DNA from: Symsagittifera roscoffensis
Lineage: Eukaryota; Xenacoelomorpha; Acoela; Convolutidae
Reading direction: 5' to 3'
Length of the DNA: 64,000 bases
Assembly (NCBI RefSeq): GCF_963678635.1
Contig: NC_087067.1
Span: 35,791,966-35,855,965, forward strand
The position numbers and the translations under genes were made by a program. Under the pieces are notes generated by a model. It did not search any database and was not told the DNA's origin. It worked only from the letters and a program-made list of their open reading frames with translations. Below are positions 33,469 to 44,507 of this stretch, in pieces; within the stretch, counting starts at the first letter, position 1; the number at the start of each line of letters is the position of its first letter.

Positions 33469-35518
33469 CTATAATAACATGGTAGGATAAATTTTTATAA
33501 TTATTCCTCCAACCGCGCTAACAGTTTTTGGTTTTTTTGTTTTTAAATTGATGATTTGTTTTTTGAGATCACGAATTTGGTGGGTCTCATGTATGTGAAT
33601 GCGTTGAAACTGCTCAGTGTATTCATCCAACTGGGGGGCTTGCAGTTTTGCAGTTAGATATTCTGCGGGAATATATATTTTTTGATAAGTAGGGGCCGTA
33701 GAAGTGGAAGTACTGACTTTTGTTGAAGGTTGCAATTCCAGTGGATCGATGGGTCAAAACTTGGAACACCCAAGTTTTGACCCATCGATCCACTGATAAA
33801 AAGGAATACAATCAATCTACTGGAAAAAAAGGAGGGAGATAAGATCCTCAAAATCTCGCAAGTCATCGTCAAGTGTTGAGTCGATAGTTGGTGTCAATGA
33901 ATCTGTCGACATGTCCTAGAACATATAAGAAATTGATTACACTGGGATTAAAGGGTGTTCCAAGTTTTGGTTTCTTTTATCAAATTTTGTTAATTGGATA
34001 TGAGGATACATGCGATCCTGGTTGATATTATCAAATTTTCCTAAAAGAGGTGCTTGTACTTTATGATGATATTTTTCTAATTTCTCAATTTGTTCATCCT
34101 GAGTGAAAATTGAGGTCACTAGAAGAGAAAAGTATATTGTATGAGGGGGCAAGCAATACTTTGCAAAAATGTAGTGAGCGGCTGGTAATTTTGTAAAAAT
34201 GCAAAATGTTTATTATGAATACTAGACAATCTTGTATGAATTTGACAAAAAGAAATGAGGCGAAGACTATTCTACATTTTTCTAAATAGCATTGTATTTT
34301 CCGTATATGCGGATGTATTCGTTTTTCCAATAATCAGGAGAAATGAAAAAGTCTAAGTATATAGATTGAAAAGAGCCTAGTGGGCTATATGAGTCTGAGA
34401 AAAAATCTTTTTGGGCATCTAGAAAAAATCTAGATTATTTTTGTAGTAGTCCTTTTTTTCTCAACTATCAGAAATCATAATCCAAAATTTTGAATTTGAG
34501 TATAATTGTAAATGGAATCACCTTGAGTGGTTGCTAAAGAATTCTTGATTTGCTGAACTATCTCTTTTAGTTTAGAGAGATAAGGTTCTGTAACATTTGT
34601 GATTTGGAGTGATAATTCAATAAAGGACTTTTCATCTAATTGGAAAAGATTTAAATGTTTATCGGAACAGTCATGCAAGTCTGCCGATTGAAAAGTTTGT
34701 CGCGCGCGTAATTGGATCAACAAATCGAATATTTTATCTCATACATTATGGGAATGCGATTATAGCATTGATCCATCAGTGGCAAAGCTGAATGAAATTT
34801 CGGACATTGGTAGAACCAGGCAACCTTGCCATTGGTCTCTAAGAACATAGAACGGTTAAAATGTAGCCAGCCAAATGTGGGCTCTCAAGTGAAAGCATTA
34901 AAGTATTTAAGATAGAGGAGCGTTCTAGCTCACATTGATTTTGTAGAAGGGCTAATTCGGCCATTTTAAGCATTTAGAAGCTATTGAAAAGAAAATAGTC
35001 CAATTTGCTTCCTATATGAGCTCCGTCAATTTGACTAGCTAAGAAATTAAGCGGTGGCAAATCATCACTTGTTGTGAGAAAAATAGAATTTGGTTGGCTG
35101 GCATTATGAATAGTTCTCGTTTCTGGGGTTGGTTTAACTTGGATTCCAGTATCCACATTGAAATCTTGGCAGAATATGCATTAAAAAATGAATTATATGA
35201 AGTTGGATACAATATTCTGGGATGACCACAAAGAGCTTGCGGTTTATTCATCACCTGCAGCATAAAGTTTTGAGAGTCCCTTGTATGTGAAGAGTGAATA
35301 GATGGGCTAGAAATACCTTTGATTGTATAGTATGATTTTTCGTTTCGAATCATCTTAGCCGAAAATCTCTTTGAAACAGTGACAAGGCAATTTTTGGGTT
35401 CTTCCGAAGCATAAAAAAATGCACATCCCTTAGTAGACACTGGACAGGGCAAATGAATGTTTTGCCAAATGTTGACTGTTTCATCTTTGAGTTCAAGAGT
35501 TGAGGTTACACTTTGCAT
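33469..35518 (-). pseudogene. Env-like glycoprotein remnant
   Basis: Successive minus-strand open pieces (35039-35518, 34974-35156, 34475-34723, 33937-34152, 33469-33735) switch frame repeatedly. The first contains a cysteine-bearing, beta-rich stretch with CPVSTKGCAF. A later one has a coiled-coil-like segment with NVT and NYT glycosylation sequons. Order, cysteine pattern and position at the 3' end of an LTR element suggest an envelope-like protein, as in errantiviruses, but I cannot name the glycoprotein class by eye. It is broken by frameshifts and stops and is not functional. Confidence 0.4.
33739..33795. repeat. Perfect 26-bp-arm inverted repeat with 5-nt loop
   Basis: The arms 33739-33764 and 33770-33795 are exact reverse complements (outer ends CAGTGGATCG/CGATCCACTG) around the loop AACAC. 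The hairpin would be very stable. Confidence 0.95.
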
Positions 35519-35616
35519 GTAAGTTTCAAAAGTGTCCAGTTTGATCCATGAGGGGCTATCTCATTCATTTTGATTTTTGCCGTCAACTTTGTCAGCATTG
35601 GCATGAGTGTTGCTAA

Positions 35617-36411
35617 GAAAAGCTAATAGAAAGTAACCCAGTTAGGAGCTTAAAATGATAAAATAGGGAGTTTGTATAGTAAAAAAGATTATAATGTCAT
35701 TTAAATCAATTAAAATGTCTAAAAAACTGAAAACTTACTGAGTGTTTGCATGGTATTATTCTGCATGGTATTACTCTAGCAAAAATATGTACGCCGGAAA
35801 ACATGTACGCCGGAAAAAACGCTTGCAAGTAATATAGGGTACTTTCTACTTTCTATCTTAGAAAGTAAACCTAACATTCGCTGGCAAATAATTTATTAGA
35901 AAAGAAGGGAATATGAATTTACTGCAAGTTGCCTTTTGACTCGATATTTACTTTAGAGGTGGGATATGAGTTATTTTGGCTGAGAATGGTATTTTATAGA
36001 GAAGAGTTGATGTGATTAAAGAAAATATTGTTGGTATTTTGTTGGAAACGGTTGGTGTTTTAGAGAGGGAGCTTGGGGTGTTATAATTGTTGGAATGAAT
36101 TTCAGTAGTTTTTAGCTTCTATTTATACTCAATTGGGAAATCTCCCAACTTGTCGTAGCAAATAAAAAAATATTTTTTAATTCCCTAATCTCTCGTTTTT
36201 GTTATTCGTGCATTAATTTTTCAAGAGAAGAGTCGTTCGTATATTCGTATTTTACGAGAGGAATCGTTGTTATTCGTTTTTCATTCCTTTTGCAAAAAGA
36301 TGAAAATATATTTATTTTATAGTGGTGGCGGCGTCACGCTTTGTGAGCGCAATGAAACTTTATGTTTCTGCTTCAATCTGAAATCAGAACATAATCATCC
36401 TCTGTTTGGAA
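35617..36411 (-). repeat. 795-bp LTR-like repeat, copy 2
   Basis: Second copy of 32221-33015 in the same orientation. The sequence on either side differs from that flanking copy 1, so the edges are sharp. Confidence 0.9.
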
Positions 36412-37842
36412 ATAATCATCATGCTGAGGTCTGATTTGAAAAGATTATTAGAATTAAAAGACCAACCAAAAAATGTTGCTGTAAATATTTTTTTGGTGGC
36501 TAATGATACCAAAAGAATTTTTTTAAATACTAATTTTAAGCAAATCCTCGAGAGTTGTTAGAATGGGATCTTGTTCCATCAGTTAACCCTCCTCTAGTTC
36601 GATATTAACATTTGTAATTTTTTGGATATTTTTCCGATTAGCAAATTGAGTTAGATTTATGAATTTAGTTGAGGAACTCAGGACGTTTATGCAAAAAGGA
36701 GAGAGGAGGTTAGAATGCAAAATGGGAAATTGAGTTGGAATGAAAGTGACTGTATATCAGTTAGGTTTTACAGGCAGTTTTTTTTTGCAAATCTAAGCTG
36801 TGATTGGCCGTTGTTAATCGGCGACTTTCGGAGATATTTTGGGCGTCGTATTTTCTGCGGCACTCGTTTTCAATGTTGTGGTTTTTTCCACTCTTGTTTA
36901 TTTCGTGGTTTTTTCTTTTGGTTATTCTGTTTGTTAAGAAGAAGCGGTTAAAAAATCTTATTCGCTTATGCGGTTGTTAAATTGTAACAACTGCATTCCC
37001 TTTCCCGATTGCAGGGGGGAAAAATAAATAACATCTCTTCATAAGAGAGAACTAAAAGCAAAATCATTTTATAGCTCTTTGGTTGCTTTTATCATTTATT
37101 CAGTAAATTCTTTAGTTCTATTTAAAAAATTACTTTTATCGCGCCTGATGATAATTTAGTTGATTTATTTGAGTGATTTTAAAATTTGAGAGAGAAGTTG
37201 GGTTTTAATCACGAAGCCTTGCTGGAGGACAAGGAAGTCGAAAGAAGGGTTTGTTTTTACGATGGGTTGGTGGGAGAGGGATTAAATTTGACACCGATAG
37301 AGATGATGCTCTGGATGGACAGGAGTTTCAACTGGAGCTTCCCTGTGTTAATTTCTGAGGAGCTGTTTGAGCTGGGCTCACTTCAGAGTCAAAACCACGC
37401 GAAAATTATATGGAGTCCATGGATTGGCGTTGATTTGGTTTCAGTGGATACAATTGACTTTTTGTCCATAGTTCTTGGACAGGATGTAAGTCTCGTTAGC
37501 TATACAACCAAAACAAAAATTTGATTGAATTTTTTTTATTCAAGTGAGATGGCAACAAAAAAATATATAGAAAGATTATTTTTGATTTAGTTCCAAGAGT
37601 AATTCTTTAAAATACCTGAATGTGAAGACGACTTCAGAAGTAGAAAAATAGAATTTGGTATAATGTTGGAGGGGATCTACCAGGCATGTTGGCAGCCCAA
37701 TTCAGTTCTGCAGATTGCAGTGAGGAGCCTGAGTAATGCTGCGGAGAACTCTCTAGATAAGATGGCATGAGAAATATATCAAATTCCTTGCGGTTATAAA
37801 TTCGCCAGAATACAAAAAAAATTTAAGTTTGATGTATATAAA
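36412..37842. other. Uncertain region between repeat copy 2 and integrase tail
   Basis: AT-rich DNA with no clear minus-strand element domain. The plus-strand open frame at 37186-37524 is listed separately. A second protein-like plus-strand stretch (37629-37770, with LEGIYQACWQPNSVLQIAV) lies in a frame that cannot be joined to it with a simple phase-matched splice. Confidence 0.4.
37186..37524 (+). CDS. Unrecognised open frame, possible exon or transposon fragment
   Basis: A 112-codon frame without an ATG at its start (it opens at TTG), with protein-like composition: acidic start, WMDRSFNWSFPVLI, IIWSPWIGVDLV. A GAT|GTAAGT donor-like site lies at about 37483-37491. It lies antisense to the surrounding retroelement remnants. 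I do not recognise a family. It could be a fragment of another mobile element or chance. Confidence 0.2.
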   Translation: MREKLGFNHEALLEDKEVERRVCFYDGLVGEGLNLTPIEMMLWMDRSFNWSFPVLISEELFELGSLQSQNHAKIIWSPWIGVDLVSVDTIDFLSIVLGQDVSLVSYTTKTKI

Positions 37843-38233
37843 TTAATTTAAAGTTTTGTTGTTTTGTTTAAAAAGATTTAAAACAAAAGATAAAGGCCAT
37901 AAAAAAAATTTTGTTCGGCCAATGAGCAGTGAAGGTTTATTATTTCTTTTTGATTTTGCCAATTGGACTAGATGGATAAGTAGTTCTATAAACTTTTGTC
38001 CGTTTAGGTCTTTTAGATTGAGAAACTGATCTGATGTTTTCATAGAAACTTTCCTGAGAGCTATGAGGAATAATTGTCTTATCAGCAAAGCTATCTGATG
38101 ATTCAAATAAACGAGAGAAATCAGGGGGACGGGGAATATTACATTGTGTTGTTATATTGGGGTGGCGGTGGCCGAAGTTATTTCTAGGACTAGTATTAGC
38201 ACTTATACTGGCGGCGGCACTTATACTTAGCAC
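37843..38233 (-). pseudogene. Possible pol tail of LTR element 3
   Basis: Two overlapping minus-strand frames (37940-38233 and 37843-38106). The first is Ser- and Pro-rich and ends in a basic cluster (GKIKKK). Its position downstream of the integrase remnant, element-wise, suggests the end of pol. No domain is recognised. Confidence 0.3.
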
Positions 38234-38399
38234 TTATAGATTGACTAGTAGAAGATTAGGGTTTTATCAATAGGATAGGGAGTGGAACTGCGAATAGGTC
38301 TAAGATTTTAGTCAATCGCAGTTGCATCGAACAAAGTTTCGCTGCCTGAAGCATAGTTTCTCTGCCTGAATCCAATGATTGTTCAGGTACAACTGTTTT

Positions 38400-39716
38400 C
38401 TTTGGTTTCCAATTGTAGAGTCAAGCTCAGTCATCTGTTGATAACCATTGTTTACTTCTGGTCAATATGCATATTGCAGATTTTCAATCTGTTTAGGTTT
38501 ATTGAAAGAGTTGATTTGTGGATATGTTATATGGTCAGAGGAATCACTTGAAAACAAATCTCCAGATTACTCTTGCAGTTGTTTGGGCATTTGTTTCTCT
38601 TTAGGGAAGTGTTCAACAATTTTTGTGAAACTTCCGTGATTTTTTCAATTACGGTATATGGTCCGGATCGTAAAATTAGATGTTTTTGGGATATTAATTT
38701 TGGTTTAGATCTGTTTTCTACTTACACTTTTTTGCCTTCGTTTATAGGCCGTCCTAATTTAAAATGATTTTGGAACATGTGGGCCTTATTAGTGATACGG
38801 CGGCCTTGAGTATAGGTGTTACCATGAATATTTCTGAAGAAACGTCTAAAGTACCGGGTTAAGTATTTATTTTGGACTTCGACTTTTCCGCTAGTCCGAG
38901 CCGATCATGTTGTTCTTGGTCTTACTGTTATCCCAAACTCGGAGGACCAATGAGAAAAATTGTTAAACATGAATGCACTTCCATTGTAATGAATAATTTT
39001 AGGTGGGATACCAAATGTTGTGATATATTTGTCTAAGAGCTTAATGGTTTCTTTAGAGTCTGCATGGGTGCATGGGTATACTTTGAGATCTATCACAATT
39101 AAGCAAAAACTTTTTTACTGTGGCTTGATGGTCTGAGTGGACCATTATGATCGATGTGGATTGTTTTCATTGGCATTGTTTCTAATTGTCCCCACTGCTG
39201 CAAGGGTGCTTCATTCAGATCTTTTCTTTTAGGTTTATTCTTCTGACATTCTAGACAATCATGAAGAAGCATGTTGAACCATTTATGGAGTCCAGGCCAA
39301 TAAAATTATCTTTTGCTTATTTCCAAAATTTTTGTTTCATCGTGATGACCACAAAGAGGATGTTTATGAGCTAGTTCAAAGCAATTTAACACTAGTGAGA
39401 TGAGCAAGCAAATTTTTGGACTCTTAGTGTAGTCATCATTATATTCATTAATAACTAGAAGATCATGTTGGTCTTCATTGAATAATTATTCAAATGGCCT
39501 GATATAAGCTTTCAATTTAATTTCTTCGCTGTAAAAAAATGTGTTGTTTCTTTCTGGCTTTTCGTTTTGCTTTATGCAATTTTTAATGTCTATGATTACC
39601 GTATCATTAGGTTTCTCTTGCATAAGTGTTTCAACATTTCTGTTTCTCCACCTTGATTCTCCGAAGTATAATTCCCTTGGCATTTTTGGTATTCGTACTG
39701 AAAAGATTTTCGTCAA
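38400..39716 (-). pseudogene. Integrase remnant of LTR element 3
   Basis: Near 39240-39350 the minus strand encodes an H..HH then CLECQKNK zinc region, followed by an IHIDHNGPL block (first catalytic Asp). 38905-39096 carries LLDKYITTFGIPPKI then the NGSAF block, where a D-x-G-S motif is expected but the Asp is Tyr or Asn. The rest is full of stops. 39486-39716 is an open piece just upstream, probably the RNase H-integrase linker. Confidence 0.65.
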
Positions 39717-40040
39717 ACATCTTCAAAATGAATGAAATTTGAATCAAGTAGCATACTTTGTTCTTGCCTTAGCTTGGACAAATGCCTTTATTGCTAAATT
39801 TTTGTGCTTTGACATATATCTACAAATCTACTCACCGGATTTTTGTAATATCAAAAAAAACGTTTGGCACTGGAACTCCGACGTCATCAGCACCCATAGG
39901 ATGTAAAAAAACTAGGCTAGTAAATTGAATAAGATTACATCATAACACTTCAAAAATTACTGGCTTTTGAAATGAAACTAATGAAGTTCGAAATGACGCC
40001 GCGCTGTAAAAACAACATGAAAAACTTTGCCTAAGTTCTT

Positions 40041-40185
40041 ACATGATGCGATTGAAAAGAATATTGTTGGTATTTTGTTGGAAATGGTTGGTGTTTTAGA
40101 GAGGGAGGTTGGGGTGTTATAAGAGACAATTTTTGGAATGAATTTCAGTAGTTTTTAGCTTCTATTTATACTCAATCGGGAAATG
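40041..40185 (-). repeat. Partial third copy of the LTR-like repeat
   Basis: Matches the internal part of the 795-bp repeat (about 32613-32746): AATATTGTTGGTATTTTGTTGG, GTGTTTTAGAGAGGGAG, GGAATGAATTTCAGTAG, TATACTCAATCGGGAAAT. It is more diverged than copies 1 and 2 are from each other and has a 9-base insertion. Confidence 0.85.
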
Positions 40186-40239
40186 TTATAAGATTACAAC
40201 GTTTCAGGTTTAATGCATAATTCTTATCGGAAAAATTTA

Positions 40240-40264
40240 AAAATATATATATATATATATATTT
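40240..40264. repeat. (TA)n microsatellite
   Basis: About ten uninterrupted TA units just left of the hAT-like fragment. Confidence 0.9.
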
Positions 40265-40267
40265 ATA

Positions 40268-40362
40268 GGGGCGGATCTAAAATTTTCTCGAGGGGGGCGG
40301 CTTTTCACAAAACTTTTGAATTTTAGGTCGACCAAACTGATTTTTGAGGTCTCCCAGACTCA
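40268..40362 (+). repeat. hAT-like MITE fragment (left end)
   Basis: GGGGCGGATCTAAAATTTTC, then CGAGGGGGGCGG, TTTTGAATTTTAGGTCGACC and GAGGTCTCCCA match the left end of the 44508 element. It stops where the LINE begins at about 40363, so the LINE may have inserted into it. Confidence 0.7.
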
Positions 40363-40695
40363 TTGAGCTCTCGTTTTTGTCGGCGAGTTGCCAAGGTTGA
40401 AATTCTAAAAAAGAAGCGTCAATTAAACGAGAAAGAAAGCACGAAAGATATAAAGATATTCGAGGACCTCACTAAGGCGAGACTCAACTTTCTTGAACTG
40501 ATGAAAGGAGACAACCGTATTACTTCGGCTTGGTCAAGAGAGGGAACTCTCTTCTATCAGATGAAAAATGTCAATTACATAAAGAAAATAACCGGGCTCT
40601 ACGAAGGCGGGAATTTGCTTAAATATTCAGTCAATGATGTTATGAGTTGCTTTACTGGTATTTTCTATCAATCGGAGTCCCCCTCCGGAACCTAA
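40363..40695 (+). pseudogene. LINE ORF1, C-terminal part
   Basis: A 110-codon frame with the LRR-like helical opening RRVAKVEILKKKRQL, then KIFEDLTKARL and ITSAWSREGTLFY, a pattern typical of the C-terminus of LINE ORF1 RNA-binding proteins. The 5' part is missing (truncation at the hAT-like fragment). Confidence 0.65.
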
Positions 40696-40699
40696 AATT

Positions 40700-41322
40700 T
40701 CAGTGCTACATATAAACGTTCGCTCTTTGAAAGGTCATCTAAGTGAATTGGAAGCACTAGTATACAGTCTTGAGTCTCCTCCTTCTATTTGATGTCTATC
40801 AGAAACATGGCTAACAGAAAACGATGACAGTAAATGCTATCTCATTGATGGCTTTAATAAGTAACATGTAACAGAAAAAGCCGTGGAGGTGGTGTAATGA
40901 TACAAATACGTGAAGATTTCAAGCTCCTAAAACAAACTACCACGAGCATCGATGAATGCACCCTTGTGTCAATTGAAAAAAGTAACTACCAGTTTAAAAT
41001 AGCCGTATTATACAACCCTCCTAGAATAAACAAATTAACATTTATTGATCAACTTGATAAATTTTTGGAAGATAACTCCTCACCCTCAATTCCCTTTTTT
41101 ATCTGTGGCGATTTTAATATTGACATTTCAAAAGTTAATCAACTATCTAACAACTAGCTGAATTGCGTTTTTTCGAATGGGTTTGAACTTGGCGATACCA
41201 AAGGAACAAGAGTTACTTATACAACAAATACATGTCTAGATCATTTCATTTATCAAAATTTAACCGAAACAGACCACCAAGTCCTCGAATACCAAAACTT
41301 CTCGGATAATTTCTCTATCATC
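40700..41322 (+). pseudogene. LINE apurinic-type endonuclease domain
   Basis: Begins ISVLHINVRSLKGHL, the N-terminal signature of LINE endonucleases. LSETWLTENDD follows (catalytic Glu), then, after a frameshift near 40860, RGGGVMI, FFICGDFNID (catalytic Asp/Asn) and TETDHQ (terminal catalytic His region). A TAG stop at 41155-41157 interrupts the frame. The endonuclease nicks target DNA to prime reverse transcription. Confidence 0.8.
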
Positions 41323-43545
41323 TTGCAATGGACTCTTCCATATTTAATAAATCGAGAAAACCGTTTATTTCGTGACCTACAATTTATTAAAAGCAAGCAT
41401 AAATCAGATATGTATATAAACGCTTTACATACTGAGCTAAGTGATAATATACAAATTTGCCATTCTACTGATCCATCGGAATCCTTTAACAGTTTTTCTG
41501 CGGCTTTCAACAAGATTACAACATACTTTGCACCCATGAGAATAAACAGAAAACCTGAGTTCCAAAAACCAAAGTGGTTCAACAATACGTTAAAAAATTT
41601 ACGCACCAAAAGAAATAGAGCCCACCGTTTATGGAAAAGTAATCCAATAAATCATTTAATATTAGAAAATTTTAAAAACTTAAGATCTAAGTTAGAAAAA
41701 GAAATTAAATCGGCGAAAAGAAAATACTATAATAAGAAATTTACAGCATGTATAGGAGACTCAAGACAAACATATAAACTACTCAATGATTTAAGTGAAA
41801 AAAATACTAAAGATGCAAGTGTTCCAGTGCTTGAATCCTGTCTGCAGCACAAGGAAGCTCCGTCAACATTTGATATTGCTGAGAGATTTAATAATTTCTT
41901 CTCAGCTATAGGCACAGAGCTTAAGAAAAATTTAGATTACTTACCATTGCCATCTCTTAATCAGGCTGAGCAGTCGGTTTTTCTATATCCTGTTACAGAA
42001 TGTGAAGTGCAAAAAATCATCGACAATCTTGATAATAAATCTTCATCGGGAGACGACAATAAAAACAACATATTAGTTAAATTATCGGCACCAGCAACCA
42101 TTCCTTACTTAGCTTCTTTAATTAACAACTCCTTTATACAGGGCATTTTTCCAGATAGATTAAAAAGAGCGAACGTTATCCCTATGCATAAAAGTGGATC
42201 AAGAGTTGTAGAAAACAATTACAGACCAATATCTCTCCTAATAGTGTGGAGTAAAAACTTTGAGAGAGCCATGTACACAAGAATTTATAATTATCTAGAA
42301 AACTTCTCACTAATTTATTTTAGGCAGTTTGGTTTTCGATCAAAACACAGTACTGTCGATGCACTAGTTGATTTTACTGAAAAAATATGTTCCCATGGCA
42401 ATAAAAGCATAATTAGTTTCTTCTTTGATCTGAAAAAAGCCTTCGACACAATAGAACATAATATTCTGTTACAAAAACTCAAATCATACGGTATCAGAGG
42501 AAATGCGCATAAATGGTTTAGATCATATCTAAATGAAAGAATTCAACGTGTAGAAATTAAGGAAATTTCTTCAAACTGGTCGACTATTAAATGTGGTGTC
42601 CCTCAAGGATCTATTTTAGGTCCGTTACTATTTCTTATATACATTAATGACCTACCTCATGCATGCAATTCAACAGAAATGGTCCTTTTTGCCGATGATA
42701 CAAATGTCACAGCAATTGGTCAAAGAAATCTACGGGTTGAAGAAGACATTATCAAAATGAACTACTGGCTTAATGCAAATAAATTGATTATAAATATGGA
42801 TAAAACGGTACAAATGAATTTAAAGACTTCCAATTAAATGACCTTTCAATTAAATAACTGTAACATTAAGAAAGAACACGTGATTAAATATCTGGGTGTA
42901 TACATTGACTCCAAATTATCGTTCGTTTTGCATATAGACAATGTAAAAATGCGATTAGCCAAGCAATCGGGCATTATTTCCAAGCTACGCTATTACGCAC
43001 CTAGGCATCAGCTCTTAGAGTACTATCGTAGTAACATCACAACAACAATCCAATATGGTATTCTGGTCTACGGTTACTGCAGTTACTCATCTTTGCTGCC
43101 GATTTTTATGCTTCAGAAAAAGATTCTAAAATTAATATTTTTCAGAAACTGTAGGGACCACTCCGAAGACTTTTTCATTAAACATCAAATACTAACAGTC
43201 CATGAGCTCCATGTCTATGAATTTCTGAAATTCGTGCTGCGATCGATTAATAAACTTCATAGCGAAAGTTTTTTGAATAATTTATTTGAATTTGAAAATC
43301 CATTACGCGAAACCCGTAGGGGAAAAATAAACATGCTAAAAGAAACATTTAGGAAAAGACTATTCGAAAAACACTCAGTGGCGTATCGGGGATCTAGGCT
43401 TTATAATATTCTCAGAACAAGGGGTTTACTTCTAAATGATATCGAAAATGCGATCATTGAAAAAATTAAATGTTATTATCATGAATTCAAAAATGGATAC
43501 CTATTAAATTACAACGAGCTGACATCTTTAGTATTTAATTTTTAA
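41323..43545 (+). pseudogene. LINE reverse transcriptase and C-terminal domain
   Basis: One frame of 741 codons interrupted only by TAA at 42835-42837. Motifs in order: NYRPISLL, SFFFDLKKAFDTIEHNIL (first catalytic Asp), CGVPQGSILGPLLFLIYIND, and VLFADDTNV (catalytic FADD). IKYLGVYID follows, then a C-terminal connection domain with LLEYYRSNI and IQYGILVYG. The frame is continuous with the endonuclease at 40897-41157. The FADD box and motif B are intact, so inactivation seems recent. Confidence 0.9.
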
Positions 43546-44036
43546 AATGTTTAATTACGAATACCTTGGGTAAATGCTGCAAGACCACCAACTATATATT
43601 GCAATTCTTGACGAAAAAAATGATGCTCTGGAGCCTTTTAGTTCAGGAGATATGACAATTTTTGTGATTTTTTGAATTTTTTCTCACTAAAAATTTTTTC
43701 AGAAAAAACTTGGAAATTTTTAGAAAAATTAAAAAAAAAAAAAAAAATGTTTCGATATTCATGGTTGAGAGACAGGTCATAGGTATAATTCACTAGAGAT
43801 CACACGCACACACCATTAAAATGCAGATAATATGGCAATTTCTCTTTCTTTTTTTCACTCTTTTTTCAAATTAATTTTTCTTCCATAATGCTGTTGATGT
43901 TATACTAAAGGGCAGCTGTTGGTAGACCGAATGGTCTCGTTTGCTGTCCCTCTCGATTGTATATAAATGATAAATTACTTTAATTTTGTCAATGTATTTA
44001 CCAATCGAGAAAATAAATTCTTTCTTTCTTTCTTTC
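43546..44036 (+). other. LINE 3' untranslated region
   Basis: About 490 bases after the LINE stop, with an A run at about 43731-43746, then GGTAGACCGAATGGTCTCGTTTGC and a CCCTCTCGATTGTATATAAATG phrase, ending ATAAATTCTTTCTTTCTTTC. The AATAAA and CTTT tail mark the presumed 3' end. Confidence 0.65.
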
Positions 44037-44046
44037 CAAAGCACTA

Positions 44047-44270
44047 AAAAGTCCATGTTTTGACTAAATTTTCTGCGCCGCAGGCAAAACCTTAAAAAAA
44101 GGCCAAAATTAGCGTTTTTAGGAATTTTCGGAAAAATTTAAACAAAAAAATGCGTTTTTTTTTTGGCGCGCGCTCCATTCTTAAAGTTAGTATATTTTGG
44201 CACCAGAGGCGCCTTTAGAAAATAATTTGGGTCCGTCTACCAAAAATGGATGCCTCAAAACACTACATAT
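44047..44270 (+). repeat. hAT-like MITE fragment (middle-right)
   Basis: TTTTCTGCGCCGCAGGCAAA, GGCCAAAATTAGCGTTTTTA, a TGCGTTTTTTTTT run, GGCACCAGAGGCGCC and GGGTCCGTC match the interior of 44508-44928. Both termini are missing. Confidence 0.7.
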
Positions 44271-44507
44271 ATATTGCAGCAAGTGCATCACTGAAATAAG
44301 AACAAGTCAGATCCAGAAATCTGAGTTTACTAGCTGCTGAGCTGCTTTGTAGCCGAGTTTATTTAGCTAGAAGCACTATAACTGTGAGAAAAAGTAGAAC
44401 AAACGCATCAAGAAAGAATATATCTATCGAGGTAATTTCCAGAAATGAATTCCTATGCTGCATTTCTATTAGCTTAATCAATGGATCAAAATATCAAAAC
44501 CCTCAAG

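Larger units (their letters stand above)
32221..40190 (-). mobile_element. Rearranged third LTR element (LTR-like repeats, env-like and integrase remnants)
   Basis: Three copies of one repeat (two of 795 bases and one partial) alternate with minus-strand retroelement debris: an env-like glycoprotein remnant between copies 1 and 2, and a gypsy-type integrase between copies 2 and 3. That suggests LTR-internal-LTR-internal-LTR, as from LTR recombination or nested insertion. Unlike gypsy 1 and 2, the proposed LTR is long and has no plain TG...CA ends at the edges of the match, so the repeats could also be segmental duplications. Confidence 0.6.
40363..44036 (+). mobile_element. Relatively young non-LTR retrotransposon (LINE), 5'-truncated
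   Basis: Contains the end of ORF1 (40363-40695), an endonuclease and RT frame (about 40700-43545) and a 3' region ending in ATAAATTC(TTTC)n near 44017-44036, the short tandem 3' tail seen in CR1/L2/Jockey-type LINEs. Unlike the element at 1-5808 its main frame is open except for two stops. No target duplication was identified because the 5' junction lies in another repeat. Confidence 0.85.

Noticed and set aside
37186-37770. Two-exon host gene on the plus strand
   Set aside because: A GTAAGT donor exists at about 37486, but no acceptor gives a phase-matched join to the downstream protein-like stretch; kept only as a low-confidence frame.
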